Positions 16,650 through 25,469 of a DNA stretch of 55,776 nt are shown piece after piece; position 1 is the first letter of the stretch, and the number at the start of each line of letters is the position of its first letter. The notes beneath the pieces were generated by a model. It worked only from the letters and a program-made list of their open reading frames with translations, was not told the DNA's origin and did no database searches. The position numbers and the translations under genes were made by a program. Location of the stretch: assembly GCA_020725665.1 (NCBI GenBank), contig DYEO01000029.1, positions 1 to 55,776 on the forward strand. Direction: 5' to 3'. The DNA comes from Dethiobacter sp. Its GTDB lineage: Bacteria > Bacillota > Dethiobacteria > DTU022 > UBA8154.

Positions 16650-18750
16650 TGAAAATCCTCCCCGCAAATTCTTGCTCCCTGTCTTTTAAGAAAACCATGA
16701 AACTGCCGTAACGGTCCACGATCAAAGAGTATTCGGCTGTAATAAAGGCCGAGGTGTTAACCTGCTCCACGATGGCGGGACCGGCCACACGGTTACCGTA
16801 AAGCAGCTTGGCCCCGTCGAAAACAGGCACATCGGCAAATTCCCGCTTGCTGGGCAGGTAAGCCTTGCGATAGCGCTTGAATGCCCCGGAGGGATCCTCG
16901 CCGGCGTATTTTTCCTCGATAAAGCGCGGCTTCTCCGTGCGCCCGATACAGGTTACGCGCATGTTCAGGATCTCAATGGGGGTACCTTCATTCTCCAGGG
17001 AATAACCATAAAGCAGGTTGTGCAGCTTGTGGAATTCCTCGGCAATATTCTCCAGGTTGAATGCATAGACGTCCGCCTCGGAGATATTCACATTGACCTC
17101 ATGGTACTGCTTGGTATAGCGCATATCCAGACTGTAGAAATATTCCACCCGCTCCCTGGGAATGTTTTCCTTGCGCAGGTCCTCCGTCCCTTCATCCGCC
17201 ATCTCCTTGAAGAGCCTGGTAAACTTCTCCCGGTCCAATTGCTTCAGTGCCACCGGGTAAGTGCGCACGTAGTCGTGCTTCAGGTCGGACATGAGCATCC
17301 CGGCGGCACAGAAGATGGAAGATTCCTTGGGAATGATGATCACGGGGATCTCCAGTTCCAGGGCAATCATACAGGCATGGTTGGGTCCGGCGCCACCGGC
17401 CACCACCAGGGGATAATCCCGGGGGTCTTCGCCTTTTTTCACCGTAACTTCCCGCACGCCCGCAGCCATATTTACGTTAATCACGTTGTACATACCCGCC
17501 GCCGCTTCCAACATGTCGAATTTCAGCTTTTTCGCCAAATGTTCGTCAATCGCCTTCGCCGCCTTGTCGTAATTGAGCTTCATGCGTCCCCCGGCGAAAA
17601 AGTCCGCATCCAGGTAACCCAGCACCAGGTCCGCATCGGTACAGGCCGGCAGTTCACCGCCGATATCGTAGCAGGCCGGCCCCGGCTTGGATCCGGCGCT
17701 CTGCGGCCCCATACGCAAGAGCCCGCCCTCGTCGATCCAGCCGATACTGCCGCCTCCGGCCCCGATGGTCACGATGTCGAGCATGGGCAGGGCCAGGCGC
17801 AACCTGTTAATCTCTCCCTCGCTAGTGACAAGGGGTGTCTGGTTTTTAATCAGGGCGGCGTCGAAACTCGTTCCCCCCATATCCACGGTGAGGCAATCAT
17901 TAAAACCGTTGATCGAGGTATAGGTGATGCCCGCCACCGGGCCGGCCGCCGGGCCGGAAAGCAGGGTGACACCGGCTCTCTCTTCGGCCACCTGTGGCGA
18001 AACGACCCCCCCGTTGGATTGCATGATCAAAAGGGTGCCCGTAAAGCCCGCCTCCTCCAGGCGCTTGACCAGGCTGCGCAGGTAGCGGCGCAGGATCGGC
18101 CCGGAATAGGAGTTGAGCACGGTGGTGCTGACCCGGTCGTAAAAACGGATGGAGGGCAGCAGGGTACTGGAAACCGTAAGGTAAGTGTCGGGCATACGCT
18201 CACGCACCACTTTCGCCGCCATCTCCTCATGCTCCTTGTTGGCAAAGGAATTCATAAAGCAGACGGCCACGGCCTCAACCCCTTCTTTAATGAAGATGTC
18301 AATAGCCTCATCCACGGTACTCATATCGATGGGAATAACAACTTCACCGGCATAGTTCAGCCTCTCTTTTACCGGCCGGCGCAGGTAGCGGGGCGCTAAA
18401 GGTTCCACATTGGTATAACGGTTGTTGTACTGCTCCTCCCTGATCCCCCGCCGCATCTCCAGGGCGTCACGCACCCCCAGCGTGGTCAAAAGGCCCGTCT
18501 TCGCCCCGTTATAGGTAAGCACGGCGTTTGTGGTCACGGTGGTGCCGTGCACAATCGTCTCCACCTGTTGCAGGAAATCCTTCAGTGGCAAATTCTGATC
18601 TTTGGCCATCTCGGAAAGGCCGGTCATCAGGCCAATGGAAGGGTCGTCCGGAGTGGAAAGAACTTTGTAAATCCTGGATGTTCCATCTTCAAAAGCCAGA
18701 AGGAAATCCGTAAAAGTCCCTCCTACATCAATTCCTATCCTGTACTTCAC
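16642..18750 (-). CDS. hyuA: hydantoinase A/oxoprolinase family ATPase subunit
   Basis: This 702-residue protein has an actin-like ATPase fold. It shows the first phosphate motif IGIDVGGTFTDFLLAFEDG, the HGTTVTTNAVL segment, LLSGPAAGPVAG, the second phosphate motif DMGGTSFDAALI and the GAGGGSIGWIDEGG loop followed by SKPGPACYDIGG. It phosphorylates the substrate or a reaction intermediate for HyuB. The ATG at 18750 is preceded by AAGGAGG. It starts the hyuAB pair directly downstream of the mutase genes, so the two enzymes may act on the same compound, for example a ketone or a cyclic amide. That is an inference from position. Confidence 0.92.
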   Translation of the reverse strand: MKYRIGIDVGGTFTDFLLAFEDGTSRIYKVLSTPDDPSIGLMTGLSEMAKDQNLPLKDFLQQVETIVHGTTVTTNAVLTYNGAKTGLLTTLGVRDALEMRRGIREEQYNNRYTNVEPLAPRYLRRPVKERLNYAGEVVIPIDMSTVDEAIDIFIKEGVEAVAVCFMNSFANKEHEEMAAKVVRERMPDTYLTVSSTLLPSIRFYDRVSTTVLNSYSGPILRRYLRSLVKRLEEAGFTGTLLIMQSNGGVVSPQVAEERAGVTLLSGPAAGPVAGITYTSINGFNDCLTVDMGGTSFDAALIKNQTPLVTSEGEINRLRLALPMLDIVTIGAGGGSIGWIDEGGLLRMGPQSAGSKPGPACYDIGGELPACTDADLVLGYLDADFFAGGRMKLNYDKAAKAIDEHLAKKLKFDMLEAAAGMYNVINVNMAAGVREVTVKKGEDPRDYPLVVAGGAGPNHACMIALELEIPVIIIPKESSIFCAAGMLMSDLKHDYVRTYPVALKQLDREKFTRLFKEMADEGTEDLRKENIPRERVEYFYSLDMRYTKQYHEVNVNISEADVYAFNLENIAEEFHKLHNLLYGYSLENEGTPIEILNMRVTCIGRTEKPRFIEEKYAGEDPSGAFKRYRKAYLPSKREFADVPVFDGAKLLYGNRVAGPAIVEQVNTSAFITAEYSLIVDRYGSFMVFLKDREQEFAGRIFNE

Positions 18751-18816
18751 TATACCTGCCTCCTTAGATTACACTTCGTTATCGTTTATTTCTTTATAAA
18801 ATGTCAAACCGCTTTT

Positions 18817-20439
18817 TTAAAAGATGGAAGGCTCTTTAAATTCTCCGTACACATCTTTCAACACTGCGGTCATCTCCCCGATGGTGGCATACGCCTTGAC
18901 CGCTTCCACGAGGTACGGCATCACGTTTTTGCCGTCTCTGGCCGCCACTTCCAGGTCCTTCAGCGTTTTCAATACCAGGCTGGAACTGCGCTCCGCCTTC
19001 ACTTCCCTGAGCCTCTTTACCTGCTCATCCAGGACGCGGCTGTCATATTCATGCAACTCCACATCCTTTTCGTCTTCCGGCACCTCGTACTTGTTAACGC
19101 CGACTTTGATCAGCCGGCCTTCCTCAATGGCCTTTTCCTGCTCATAGGCCTGGCGGGCCACTTCCCGTTGTACGTAACCGGTGGCGACGGCATGGGCCAT
19201 GCCGCCGATCTCCTCCACCCGTTTCATCTCTTCCTTAATCTTCTCTTCCATCTCGCTTGTCAGCGCTTCCACATAATAAGAGCCGGCCAGAGGATCGATA
19301 GTATCCCTGAGGCCCATCTCCTCGGCGAGAATATGGAAGGTCATGAGGGATATAAGAGCCGACTTGGGCGTGGGGATGGTGTACGCTTCATCAAAAGAGC
19401 AGAGAGCAGAGGTCTGGGTGCCGCTCAAGGTGGCGATGAGGGCGTAATAGGCGCCGCGCACGATGTTGTTTTCCGGCTGCTGTTTCGTCAGTCCCGCTCC
19501 ACCCCCGCCGGCAAGCATACGAAACTGCAGGGAACGGGGATCTTTCGCTCCGTAGCGTTCCTTGATCGTGCGGGCCCAGAGGCGGCGCGCCGCGCGGAAC
19601 TTGCAAATCTGCTCAAAAAGGTTGCCGTAGATATCCAGGTTGAAAGAGATGCGCCCCACAAAATTGTCAATATCCAGACCCCGTTCCAATACGTGGTCGA
19701 TATAGGCAATGGCGATCTCGAAGGCGTAGGAGATCTCCTGTACCGGGTTGGCTCCCGACTCCCGGATGTGGTAACCGCAGACGCTCACGGGATAAGTGCG
19801 GGGCATTACCTTGCTGCTATATTCGATGGTGTCGCCGATGAGCTTGATCGACGGCTCCACGGGGAAAATCCACATGCCCCGCCCCACCATCTCCTTGAGA
19901 ATATCGTTCTGCGGAGTGGCACTGATTTTCGATAGGGAAAATCCGTATTTCTCCGCCACGGCCTGGTACATGGCCAGGGCGATAGAGGCCACGGCATTGA
20001 TCGTCAAGCCGCTGCCGATGCGTTCCAGGTCGATTCCCTCAAAAGCCACTTCGTAGTCGCGCAGGGTATCCACCGCCATGCCGACGCGGCCCACTTCCCC
20101 TTCGGCCTTGGGGTCATCGGAGTCAAGTCCCAGCTGCGTGGGCAGGTCATAGGCCACGTTGAGGCCGGTCTGGCCGTTGGCAATGAGGAACTTGAAACGC
20201 TCGTTGGTCTCCTTGGGTGTTCCGAAGCCGGAATATTGCCTGGTAGTCCAGGGGCGCTTGCGGTACATGCCCGGATGAATACCCCGCGTATAGGGAAACT
20301 TCCCGGGCAGACCCAGGTCTTTCTCGTAATCCCAATGCTTAAGGTCTTCGGGGGTATAGAGAGGCTTTACCTTAATGCCCGATTCAAGTATTACTTCCTT
20401 GATCTCTTCTCCTTCTTTATAATACATTGATCCGCTCAT
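18817..20439 (-). CDS. acyl-CoA mutase large subunit, methylmalonyl-CoA mutase family
   Basis: This 540-residue protein is the substrate-binding TIM-barrel half of a coenzyme-B12-dependent acyl-CoA mutase. FPYTRGIHPGMYRKRPWTTR at 48-67, ATPQNDILKE near 178, CGYHIRES with the catalytic His224, and FRAARRLWAR at 281-290 are conserved. Arg187 aligns with Arg207 of Propionibacterium methylmalonyl-CoA mutase, which binds the substrate carboxylate. However, the usual HTQTxG loop is replaced by MLAGGGGAG (308-316), and the LHTNSxDEA loop by SALCSFDEA. The substrate pocket therefore differs from that of known methylmalonyl-, isobutyryl- and 2-hydroxyisobutyryl-CoA mutases. The ATG at 20439 follows AGGAGG. 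Residue comparisons are from memory. Confidence 0.88.
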   Translation of the reverse strand: MSGSMYYKEGEEIKEVILESGIKVKPLYTPEDLKHWDYEKDLGLPGKFPYTRGIHPGMYRKRPWTTRQYSGFGTPKETNERFKFLIANGQTGLNVAYDLPTQLGLDSDDPKAEGEVGRVGMAVDTLRDYEVAFEGIDLERIGSGLTINAVASIALAMYQAVAEKYGFSLSKISATPQNDILKEMVGRGMWIFPVEPSIKLIGDTIEYSSKVMPRTYPVSVCGYHIRESGANPVQEISYAFEIAIAYIDHVLERGLDIDNFVGRISFNLDIYGNLFEQICKFRAARRLWARTIKERYGAKDPRSLQFRMLAGGGGAGLTKQQPENNIVRGAYYALIATLSGTQTSALCSFDEAYTIPTPKSALISLMTFHILAEEMGLRDTIDPLAGSYYVEALTSEMEEKIKEEMKRVEEIGGMAHAVATGYVQREVARQAYEQEKAIEEGRLIKVGVNKYEVPEDEKDVELHEYDSRVLDEQVKRLREVKAERSSSLVLKTLKDLEVAARDGKNVMPYLVEAVKAYATIGEMTAVLKDVYGEFKEPSIF

Positions 20440-20511
20440 ATATCTTCCTCCTAAAAAATCGATATTTCTCAACCAGCAAGATTCAACCAGCTCCTACAAA
20501 ATGTTAGCTTT

Positions 20512-20925
20512 TTATATCGCTTTGCGCAGTTTGGGTGCTTCTTCTTTAAAAAAAGTTACGATCTCGTTAAACTTGGTTCCCCCGGGAAAAACAGCGCTGG
20601 CGCCGAGTTCTTTCAGTTTGGCCACATCAGACCGGGAAATTACCCCGCCAACGGTAACGAGAATATCATCCACTTTTTTCTCACGCAATTTCTGCATCAG
20701 TTTCTGCATGATGGGCAGATGCCCGCCCGTCATGATGCTCAGGCCGATAACATCCACGTCCTCCTGAATAGCCATCTCCACGATCTGGTCCACAGACTTG
20801 TGCAACCCCGTGTAGATGACATCCATCCCGGCATCCTTGAGCAGGTAGGCAATCACTTTCGCTCCCCGGTCATGGCCGTCCAGACCGGGCTTTGCCACCA
20901 ATACACGCAACGTTTGTCCCTTCAC
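20512..20925 (-). CDS. acyl-CoA mutase small, cobalamin-binding subunit
   Basis: This 137-residue protein is the B12-binding domain of the mutase. It carries the base-off signature KPGLDGHDRGAKVIA, in which His18 would be the lower axial ligand to cobalt, then IGLSIMTGGHL and VTVGGVISRSDVAKLKELG. The large and small subunits are separate genes here, as in archaeal methylmalonyl-CoA mutase, isobutyryl-CoA mutase and 2-hydroxyisobutyryl-CoA mutase. The start is a GTG at 20925 behind AGGGGTGAT. It is transcribed just before the large subunit. No mutase chaperone (MeaB) and no B12 riboswitch are evident nearby. Confidence 0.93.
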   Translation of the reverse strand: MKGQTLRVLVAKPGLDGHDRGAKVIAYLLKDAGMDVIYTGLHKSVDQIVEMAIQEDVDVIGLSIMTGGHLPIMQKLMQKLREKKVDDILVTVGGVISRSDVAKLKELGASAVFPGGTKFNEIVTFFKEEAPKLRKAI

Positions 20926-20991
20926 AGTATTATCACCCCTTTAGAAATATTAAAATATCTTAAATACTTAAACAGGATCGCAACGCCGACG

Positions 20992-22125
20992 TTATTTTAA
21001 CAGCTCCGCAGCGATAAACAACTGCTGGGCCTGCGTATCCCCCTCAATAACCTGGAGCATTTTGGCGTCCCGCATATACTTCTCCAGTGGATACTCGCGG
21101 GAATAACCGTAGCCGCCCATAATTTGAATGGCATCAATGGTTGTCTTCATCGTCGCTTCGGTGGCGATAAAACGGGCGATCGCCCCTTTGCTGTTTACCG
21201 CTGCCGCCTCGTCCCGCAGCCAGGCAGCCTGGTACGTAAGCAGCCTGGATGCCTCAATGCCCGCCGCCATCCCGGCAAGCATAACCCGGATAGCCTGGAA
21301 ATCGGCGATGGGACGGCCGAACTGTACCCTTTCCTGCGCATACTTGGCCGCCTGCTCCATGGCCGCCTGGGCTACGCCAACGGCCATAGCAGCTATGAGG
21401 GGACGGGCCAGTTCAAAGGTTTGGGCGGCCAGGCTGTAGCCGCTGCCTTCCTTGCCGATAAGGTTTTCCGCCGGAACACGCACATTTTCAAAGACCACAT
21501 CTGCAGTAAGGGCGGCGCGCAGCCCCAGTTTGCTTACAGGAGCACCGATGGAGATACCGGGAGTTTCCTTCTCCACGAGAAAGACGGAAAGGTCCTTTCC
21601 CTTCTCCCCGCCTGTTTTGGCAAAGACGAGGAAAAAATCGGCATAAGGAGCATTGGTAACAAATGTCTTGCTTCCGTTCAGGACGTAAACTTCCCCGTCC
21701 TGCTGCGCCGTGGCGGCCAGGCGCGTCAGGTCCGTACCGGCTTCCGATTCCCAAAGGGCCAGGGCAGCCAGCTTGCCCTCGTCGCAGGCAGCGGTCAGGT
21801 ACTGCTCCTTTTGGGCTTCCGTACCACCCACAACAACGGGATAAAGGGCAATGGTGTTGTTCCCCGCAGCCAGTGTTACTCCGGCACAACCGTAAGCCAG
21901 TTCTTCCATAATGATAGCGGCGGAAACAAAATCCACTCCCGGACCGCCGTATTCTTCAGGAACGGATAAATTGGTCAGTCCCAAGTTGTCCAGTTTGCCG
22001 ATAATCTCCTCTGGAAAGCGCTCCTCTTCGTCCCAGGCAGGGGCCAGCGGCACGATCTCCTTCTCCCGGAAATCCCGGACCATCTTGCGAATGGCTTCCT
22101 GTTCCTCGTTAATTTTAAAATACAT
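20992..22125 (-). CDS. acyl-CoA dehydrogenase (second copy)
   Basis: This 377-residue flavoenzyme has the standard layout: N-terminal helices (EEQEAIRKMVRDFREKEIVP), LALWESEAGTDLTRLAATA where most relatives have LTEPxAGSD, and GGYGYSREYPLEKYMRDAKM near the end. The catalytic-base segment reads VIEGDTQAQQLFIAAELL: the Glu is retained but the usual EGTxEIQ is replaced. It is about as long as the first copy but clearly a different subfamily. It sits between the CoA transferase and the mutase, so it may desaturate the branched acyl-CoA before or after rearrangement. The ATG at 22125 follows GGGGGAG. Confidence 0.9.
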   Translation of the reverse strand: MYFKINEEQEAIRKMVRDFREKEIVPLAPAWDEEERFPEEIIGKLDNLGLTNLSVPEEYGGPGVDFVSAAIIMEELAYGCAGVTLAAGNNTIALYPVVVGGTEAQKEQYLTAACDEGKLAALALWESEAGTDLTRLAATAQQDGEVYVLNGSKTFVTNAPYADFFLVFAKTGGEKGKDLSVFLVEKETPGISIGAPVSKLGLRAALTADVVFENVRVPAENLIGKEGSGYSLAAQTFELARPLIAAMAVGVAQAAMEQAAKYAQERVQFGRPIADFQAIRVMLAGMAAGIEASRLLTYQAAWLRDEAAAVNSKGAIARFIATEATMKTTIDAIQIMGGYGYSREYPLEKYMRDAKMLQVIEGDTQAQQLFIAAELLK

Positions 22126-22214
22126 CTGAAATCTCCCCCATTCTCCTGGCATTGTGCTGAAATACTATGTCGCCTCTTAACCGGGGATACTGTTTTAAGC
22201 AATAAATCAGGTTG

Positions 22215-23411
22215 TTAAATAACCTTCTCCTCACATAATGCCGCGTATTCGGACGCCGGCATACCCATTGCCTTGCAGAAAATCTCCTCGTTATGCTCAC
22301 CCAGGCGCGGCGGGAAAGTGAGGGATCTTTTTTGTTCCTCCAGGAATAAAGAAGTAAACGGAGGCGGCGCCAGGGTCAACTCAACACCAGTCTTCTCGTC
22401 CCGGGCACGGAGTGTTTTTTCCTGCACAATGGCATCGGCAATGACCTCTTTAATATTGTTCACACGGGAGATGGCGACCTGGGCTTGGTTAAAGAGTGCG
22501 ATCAGCTCATCCGTGCTAAACTGCCGCGTAATCGCCTCAATAGCCCGGTTCAGGTTGTCCACATCGGCGATACGGCCGGCGTTAGCCTTGTATTCCTCCC
22601 TGGCCAGGGACTGGAAAGCCGGCAGTTTTGTGACCGATTCCCACTGTCGGTCATTGCCCACGGCAATATAAACGAAACTGTCCCGGGTCTGGTAGACGGA
22701 AACGGGGGCAAAAAACTCGTGCGTATTGCCGCGCCGCGTAATATGATAGCCGAAACTCCTGGTCAGGCAGATGGGCTGGGTCAACCATGATACGGTACTC
22801 TCGAACATGGAGAGGTCAATGCGGCTCCCCTCACCGGTCATGGCCCTTTTATAGAGGGCCCGCATGATCAGGCCGTAACCGTGCTCGCTCGTCCCCATAT
22901 CCGGCAGGGGGATACCCACAACCATGGGGTTACCATCTTTCTCACCGGTCAGTTCCATCAACCCTCCCCGGGCTTGCAGGATCGGGTCATAAGCCGCTTC
23001 GTTGGAATTGGGTCCAAAACCCGTAATCCCCACCCAAATCAGGTCTTTCTTTGCAGAGGCAAGGATTTCATAATCCACACCCAGCTTGAGATAATTCTTG
23101 GGCAACTGGTTGGTAATGAAAATATCCACGTTGAGCTTGCGGATCAGGTCTTTGAGCAGTTCCTGGCCTTTGGGACTGGCCAGGTTCAGTGTAATCGCCT
23201 TTTTCCCCGCATTGATCGATAAGTAGTATGTGTTCATACCTTTTTCATTGAGGCGGTTATCACCGATAAAGCGGTTGGGATCGGGCATCCCCGGGTTTTC
23301 CATGCGAATAACATTCATCCCGTCATGGGCCAGGCGGTACGTCAGGTACGGAACCACTGTAGCCTGTTCCAGCGACAAGACTGTGAGATTGCGGAACAAC
23401 TTTTCCTCCAT
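22215..23411 (-). CDS. class III CoA transferase (CaiB/BaiF family)
   Basis: This 398-residue protein belongs to the family III CoA transferases, which move CoA between carboxylic acids through an enzyme-bound aspartyl-CoA thioester. The family residues include YRLAHDGMNVIRMENPGMPD near the N terminus, INAGKKAITLNLASPKGQEL, and GIPLPDMGTSEHGYGLIMRA, whose Asp is the likely nucleophile. EGSRIDLSMFESTVSWL follows. The ATG at 23411 is 12 bases from AAGGGGG, and two in-frame TTG codons upstream are also possible starts. It is the first catabolic gene after the TRAP transporter and probably activates the imported acid. Confidence 0.9.
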   Translation of the reverse strand: MEEKLFRNLTVLSLEQATVVPYLTYRLAHDGMNVIRMENPGMPDPNRFIGDNRLNEKGMNTYYLSINAGKKAITLNLASPKGQELLKDLIRKLNVDIFITNQLPKNYLKLGVDYEILASAKKDLIWVGITGFGPNSNEAAYDPILQARGGLMELTGEKDGNPMVVGIPLPDMGTSEHGYGLIMRALYKRAMTGEGSRIDLSMFESTVSWLTQPICLTRSFGYHITRRGNTHEFFAPVSVYQTRDSFVYIAVGNDRQWESVTKLPAFQSLAREEYKANAGRIADVDNLNRAIEAITRQFSTDELIALFNQAQVAISRVNNIKEVIADAIVQEKTLRARDEKTGVELTLAPPPFTSLFLEEQKRSLTFPPRLGEHNEEIFCKAMGMPASEYAALCEEKVI

Positions 23412-23539
23412 CAGCAACAATTTCCCCCTTTTTGTTAAATTTCCATCCCCGTTTCTACGGGGTAATTACCTGCATCAATGCTGCAAAGGATATTATCCAG
23501 GGATAAGGCCTTTTCCTGCCGCCGGCCTTTTATACCAGG

Positions 23540-24841
23540 CTAATACAGGATGTCCGGCAAAAACAGGGCTATTTGCGGGAACACCCACAGCAAGGTTATG
23601 CATACAACGTAAGCAGCCATAAACATAAAGATCCCTTTAAAAATCGTGTCCATGGAAACATCCGGGGAGAGACCCTTTACGATAAAGGCGTTTACTCCCA
23701 CAGGCGGGGTAATCGCTCCCATGGTCGTAATCACGGTAATAAGGACCGTATACCAAACCGGATCATAACCGAGCGACAGGGCCAGAGGGAAAAAGATAGG
23801 AATACTCAGGGTCAGAAAACCCAGTGCATCCATCAAAGCTCCGCCCAGCACGTAAATAAATACGACCACCAGTAAGACCACAAACGGGGGAACGGGCAGG
23901 GAAGCGGCCCATTCGGAAAGGGCAAAGGGAAGCCTGGTTACGGTAAGAAAACGGCCAAACGCCACGGCACCGGTAATCAGGATCATCACCATGGTGGAGA
24001 TGCGCAGCGTATCCGTCACTGCCAGGGTAAAGGCCTTCCAGTTAAGCTTCCGCTGCAGCAGGGCGATGATCAGGGCGCCAAACGAGCCGGCTGCTCCCGC
24101 TTCCGTGGGGGTAAACCAGCCGAGATAGAGCCCGCCAATCACCAGGGCGAAAAGGATCAGGGGTTCTATGGCTCCCGGCAGGGAGGCCATCTTTTCCCGG
24201 AAGGTTGTTTTCGGGCCGGCCGGACCCATATCCGGGTATTTCATACAAACGAATAACACGGTTAATAAAAACAATGCGGATAATAAAAGGCCGGGGATAA
24301 TATTGGCGATAAAAAGCCTTGCGATAGATTGCTCCGTCTGCAAGGCGATTACGATCAGAACCACGCTGGGTGGGATCACCACGCCCAGGGTTCCTCCCGC
24401 CGCCACGCTGCCGGTACTGAGTGCCGCATTATAGCCGTATTTTTTCATCTGCGGCAGGGCGATGGTGCCCATTGTCGCCGCTGTGGCCGCGTTGGAACCG
24501 CAGATGGCGGCAAAAGCCGTGCTGGCCGCGATCGTGGTGGCGGCCATACCGCCCCTTAGATTTCCCACCCATTTATATGCGGCAGCGTAAAGATTTTCTG
24601 TAACCCCGGAGCGAAAGGCAATCTGCCCCATAAAAACAAACATGGGGACAACGCTCAGCCCGTACGAAGCCAAACCTCCCCAGATATCGGTACTCAACAT
24701 GCCGTAAGCCGCCTTCGGGGAGACGTAATAGCTGAACCCGATAAAGCCGGCAAAAAACATGGAAAAGCCCACCGGCATGCGCAGCATCATAAGGATAAAC
24801 ATGAACAGTATCCCGAGAAGTGCTATGGTAGTAGAGCTCAC
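23540..24841 (-). CDS. dctM: TRAP transporter large permease DctM (system 1)
   Basis: This 433-residue membrane protein has about 12 hydrophobic segments and the DctM hallmarks: MLRMPVGFSMFFAGFIGF near the start, SGSNAA-like CGSNAATAATMGTIALPQM, GGTLGVVIPPSVVLIVIAL, and ITPPVGVNAFIVKGL near the end. It forms the Na+-coupled transport path of a TRAP system for organic acids. Its GTG start at 24841 overlaps the dctQ stop codon (CAGTGAGC), so the two are co-translated. It ends 128 bases before the CoA transferase gene. Confidence 0.94.
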   Translation of the reverse strand: MSSTTIALLGILFMFILMMLRMPVGFSMFFAGFIGFSYYVSPKAAYGMLSTDIWGGLASYGLSVVPMFVFMGQIAFRSGVTENLYAAAYKWVGNLRGGMAATTIAASTAFAAICGSNAATAATMGTIALPQMKKYGYNAALSTGSVAAGGTLGVVIPPSVVLIVIALQTEQSIARLFIANIIPGLLLSALFLLTVLFVCMKYPDMGPAGPKTTFREKMASLPGAIEPLILFALVIGGLYLGWFTPTEAGAAGSFGALIIALLQRKLNWKAFTLAVTDTLRISTMVMILITGAVAFGRFLTVTRLPFALSEWAASLPVPPFVVLLVVVFIYVLGGALMDALGFLTLSIPIFFPLALSLGYDPVWYTVLITVITTMGAITPPVGVNAFIVKGLSPDVSMDTIFKGIFMFMAAYVVCITLLWVFPQIALFLPDILY

Positions 24842-25323
24842 TGCGTTTCACCCCCCCTGAGCGATTTAACAAACTCAATGAACAAAACAAGTACCAAACT
24901 GGCAAAACCTAATGCCATCGCATAGATTAAGTAGTAATATGGCAGGCGCAGCGTCTCCGATAAAACCCCCCGCGCCATCTGGCGGCCGGCAAACAACCAG
25001 ATCTGCCAGGCGGCAATGGAAAACAGGATCATGCTCAGGAAAATGGTAATACTTTCCAGGAGTAAAGCCACGCGCTTGGAAAAGCGGGACACGAGCAGAT
25101 CAATAGCCACATGAGCCTTGTTAATCTGGGAAAAGCCAAGCGCAAACGCCGTGACGATGGCCGCCAGGAAAGCCACCGACTCGGCAGTGGCGCCGAATGG
25201 GATATAAACGACGCGCAGAATCATGTTTGTTACCAGTAACAGCATGATTGAAACCAGCGCTACTCCCGCAATACAGACAAATATCTGGTTAATACGAGCA
25301 CTTATACCTTCAAGTATGCGCAA
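24838..25323 (-). CDS. dctQ: TRAP transporter small permease DctQ (system 1)
   Basis: This 161-residue membrane protein has four hydrophobic helices and the typical DctQ motif INKAHVAIDLLVSRFSKRV between the second and third. It scaffolds DctM and docks the binding protein. It starts at a TTG behind GGAGGAG and is fused at its stop to the DctM start. It is separated from dctP by a strong stem-loop. Confidence 0.9.
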   Translation of the reverse strand: MRILEGISARINQIFVCIAGVALVSIMLLLVTNMILRVVYIPFGATAESVAFLAAIVTAFALGFSQINKAHVAIDLLVSRFSKRVALLLESITIFLSMILFSIAAWQIWLFAGRQMARGVLSETLRLPYYYLIYAMALGFASLVLVLFIEFVKSLRGGETQ

Positions 25324-25394
25324 CCGACATCTCCTCCCTTCCCCGGTAAATTTGCATCCTTATGCAAAACATCCATGTTTGCAAGGGAAAGTAA

Positions 25395-25444
25395 AAGGGC
25401 GCCCACCAGAGTATCCCTTAATCTAGAGGGCAGCGGGCGCCCTT
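25395..25444 (-). terminator. stem-loop between dctP and dctQ of system 1
   Basis: Perfect 10-base arms AAGGGCGCCC (25395-25404) and GGGCGCCCTT (25435-25444) enclose a 30-base loop. The structure lies in the gap after the dctP stop and before dctQ. Such hairpins in binding-protein operons usually lower permease expression and stabilise the upstream message. The second TRAP operon has a different hairpin in the same place. Confidence 0.7.
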
Positions 25445-25469
25445 GACTGGCTTGCGTGACTACCAGATC

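Noticed and set aside
17020..18399. Long plus-strand open frame of 459 codons opposite hyuA
   Set aside because: It is antisense to a well-supported hyuA gene, has the low-complexity His/Gln/Gly composition typical of shadow frames in GC-rich genes, and shows no family signature.
18547..19935. Plus-strand open frame of 462 codons across the hyuA start and the mutase gene
   Set aside because: It spans two real genes and their intergenic gap on the opposite strand, and no recognisable domain or ribosome site supports it.
20926..20991. B12 riboswitch in front of the mutase genes
   Set aside because: The gap is only 66 bases and no conserved B12-box-like sequence was seen there or in the gap upstream of the acyl-CoA dehydrogenase.
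23447..23462. CCCCGT-ttct-ACGGGG hairpin as a terminator between the CoA transferase and dctM
   Set aside because: The stem is only six base pairs and lies just upstream of the next gene's end without a T tract; it is too weak to call.
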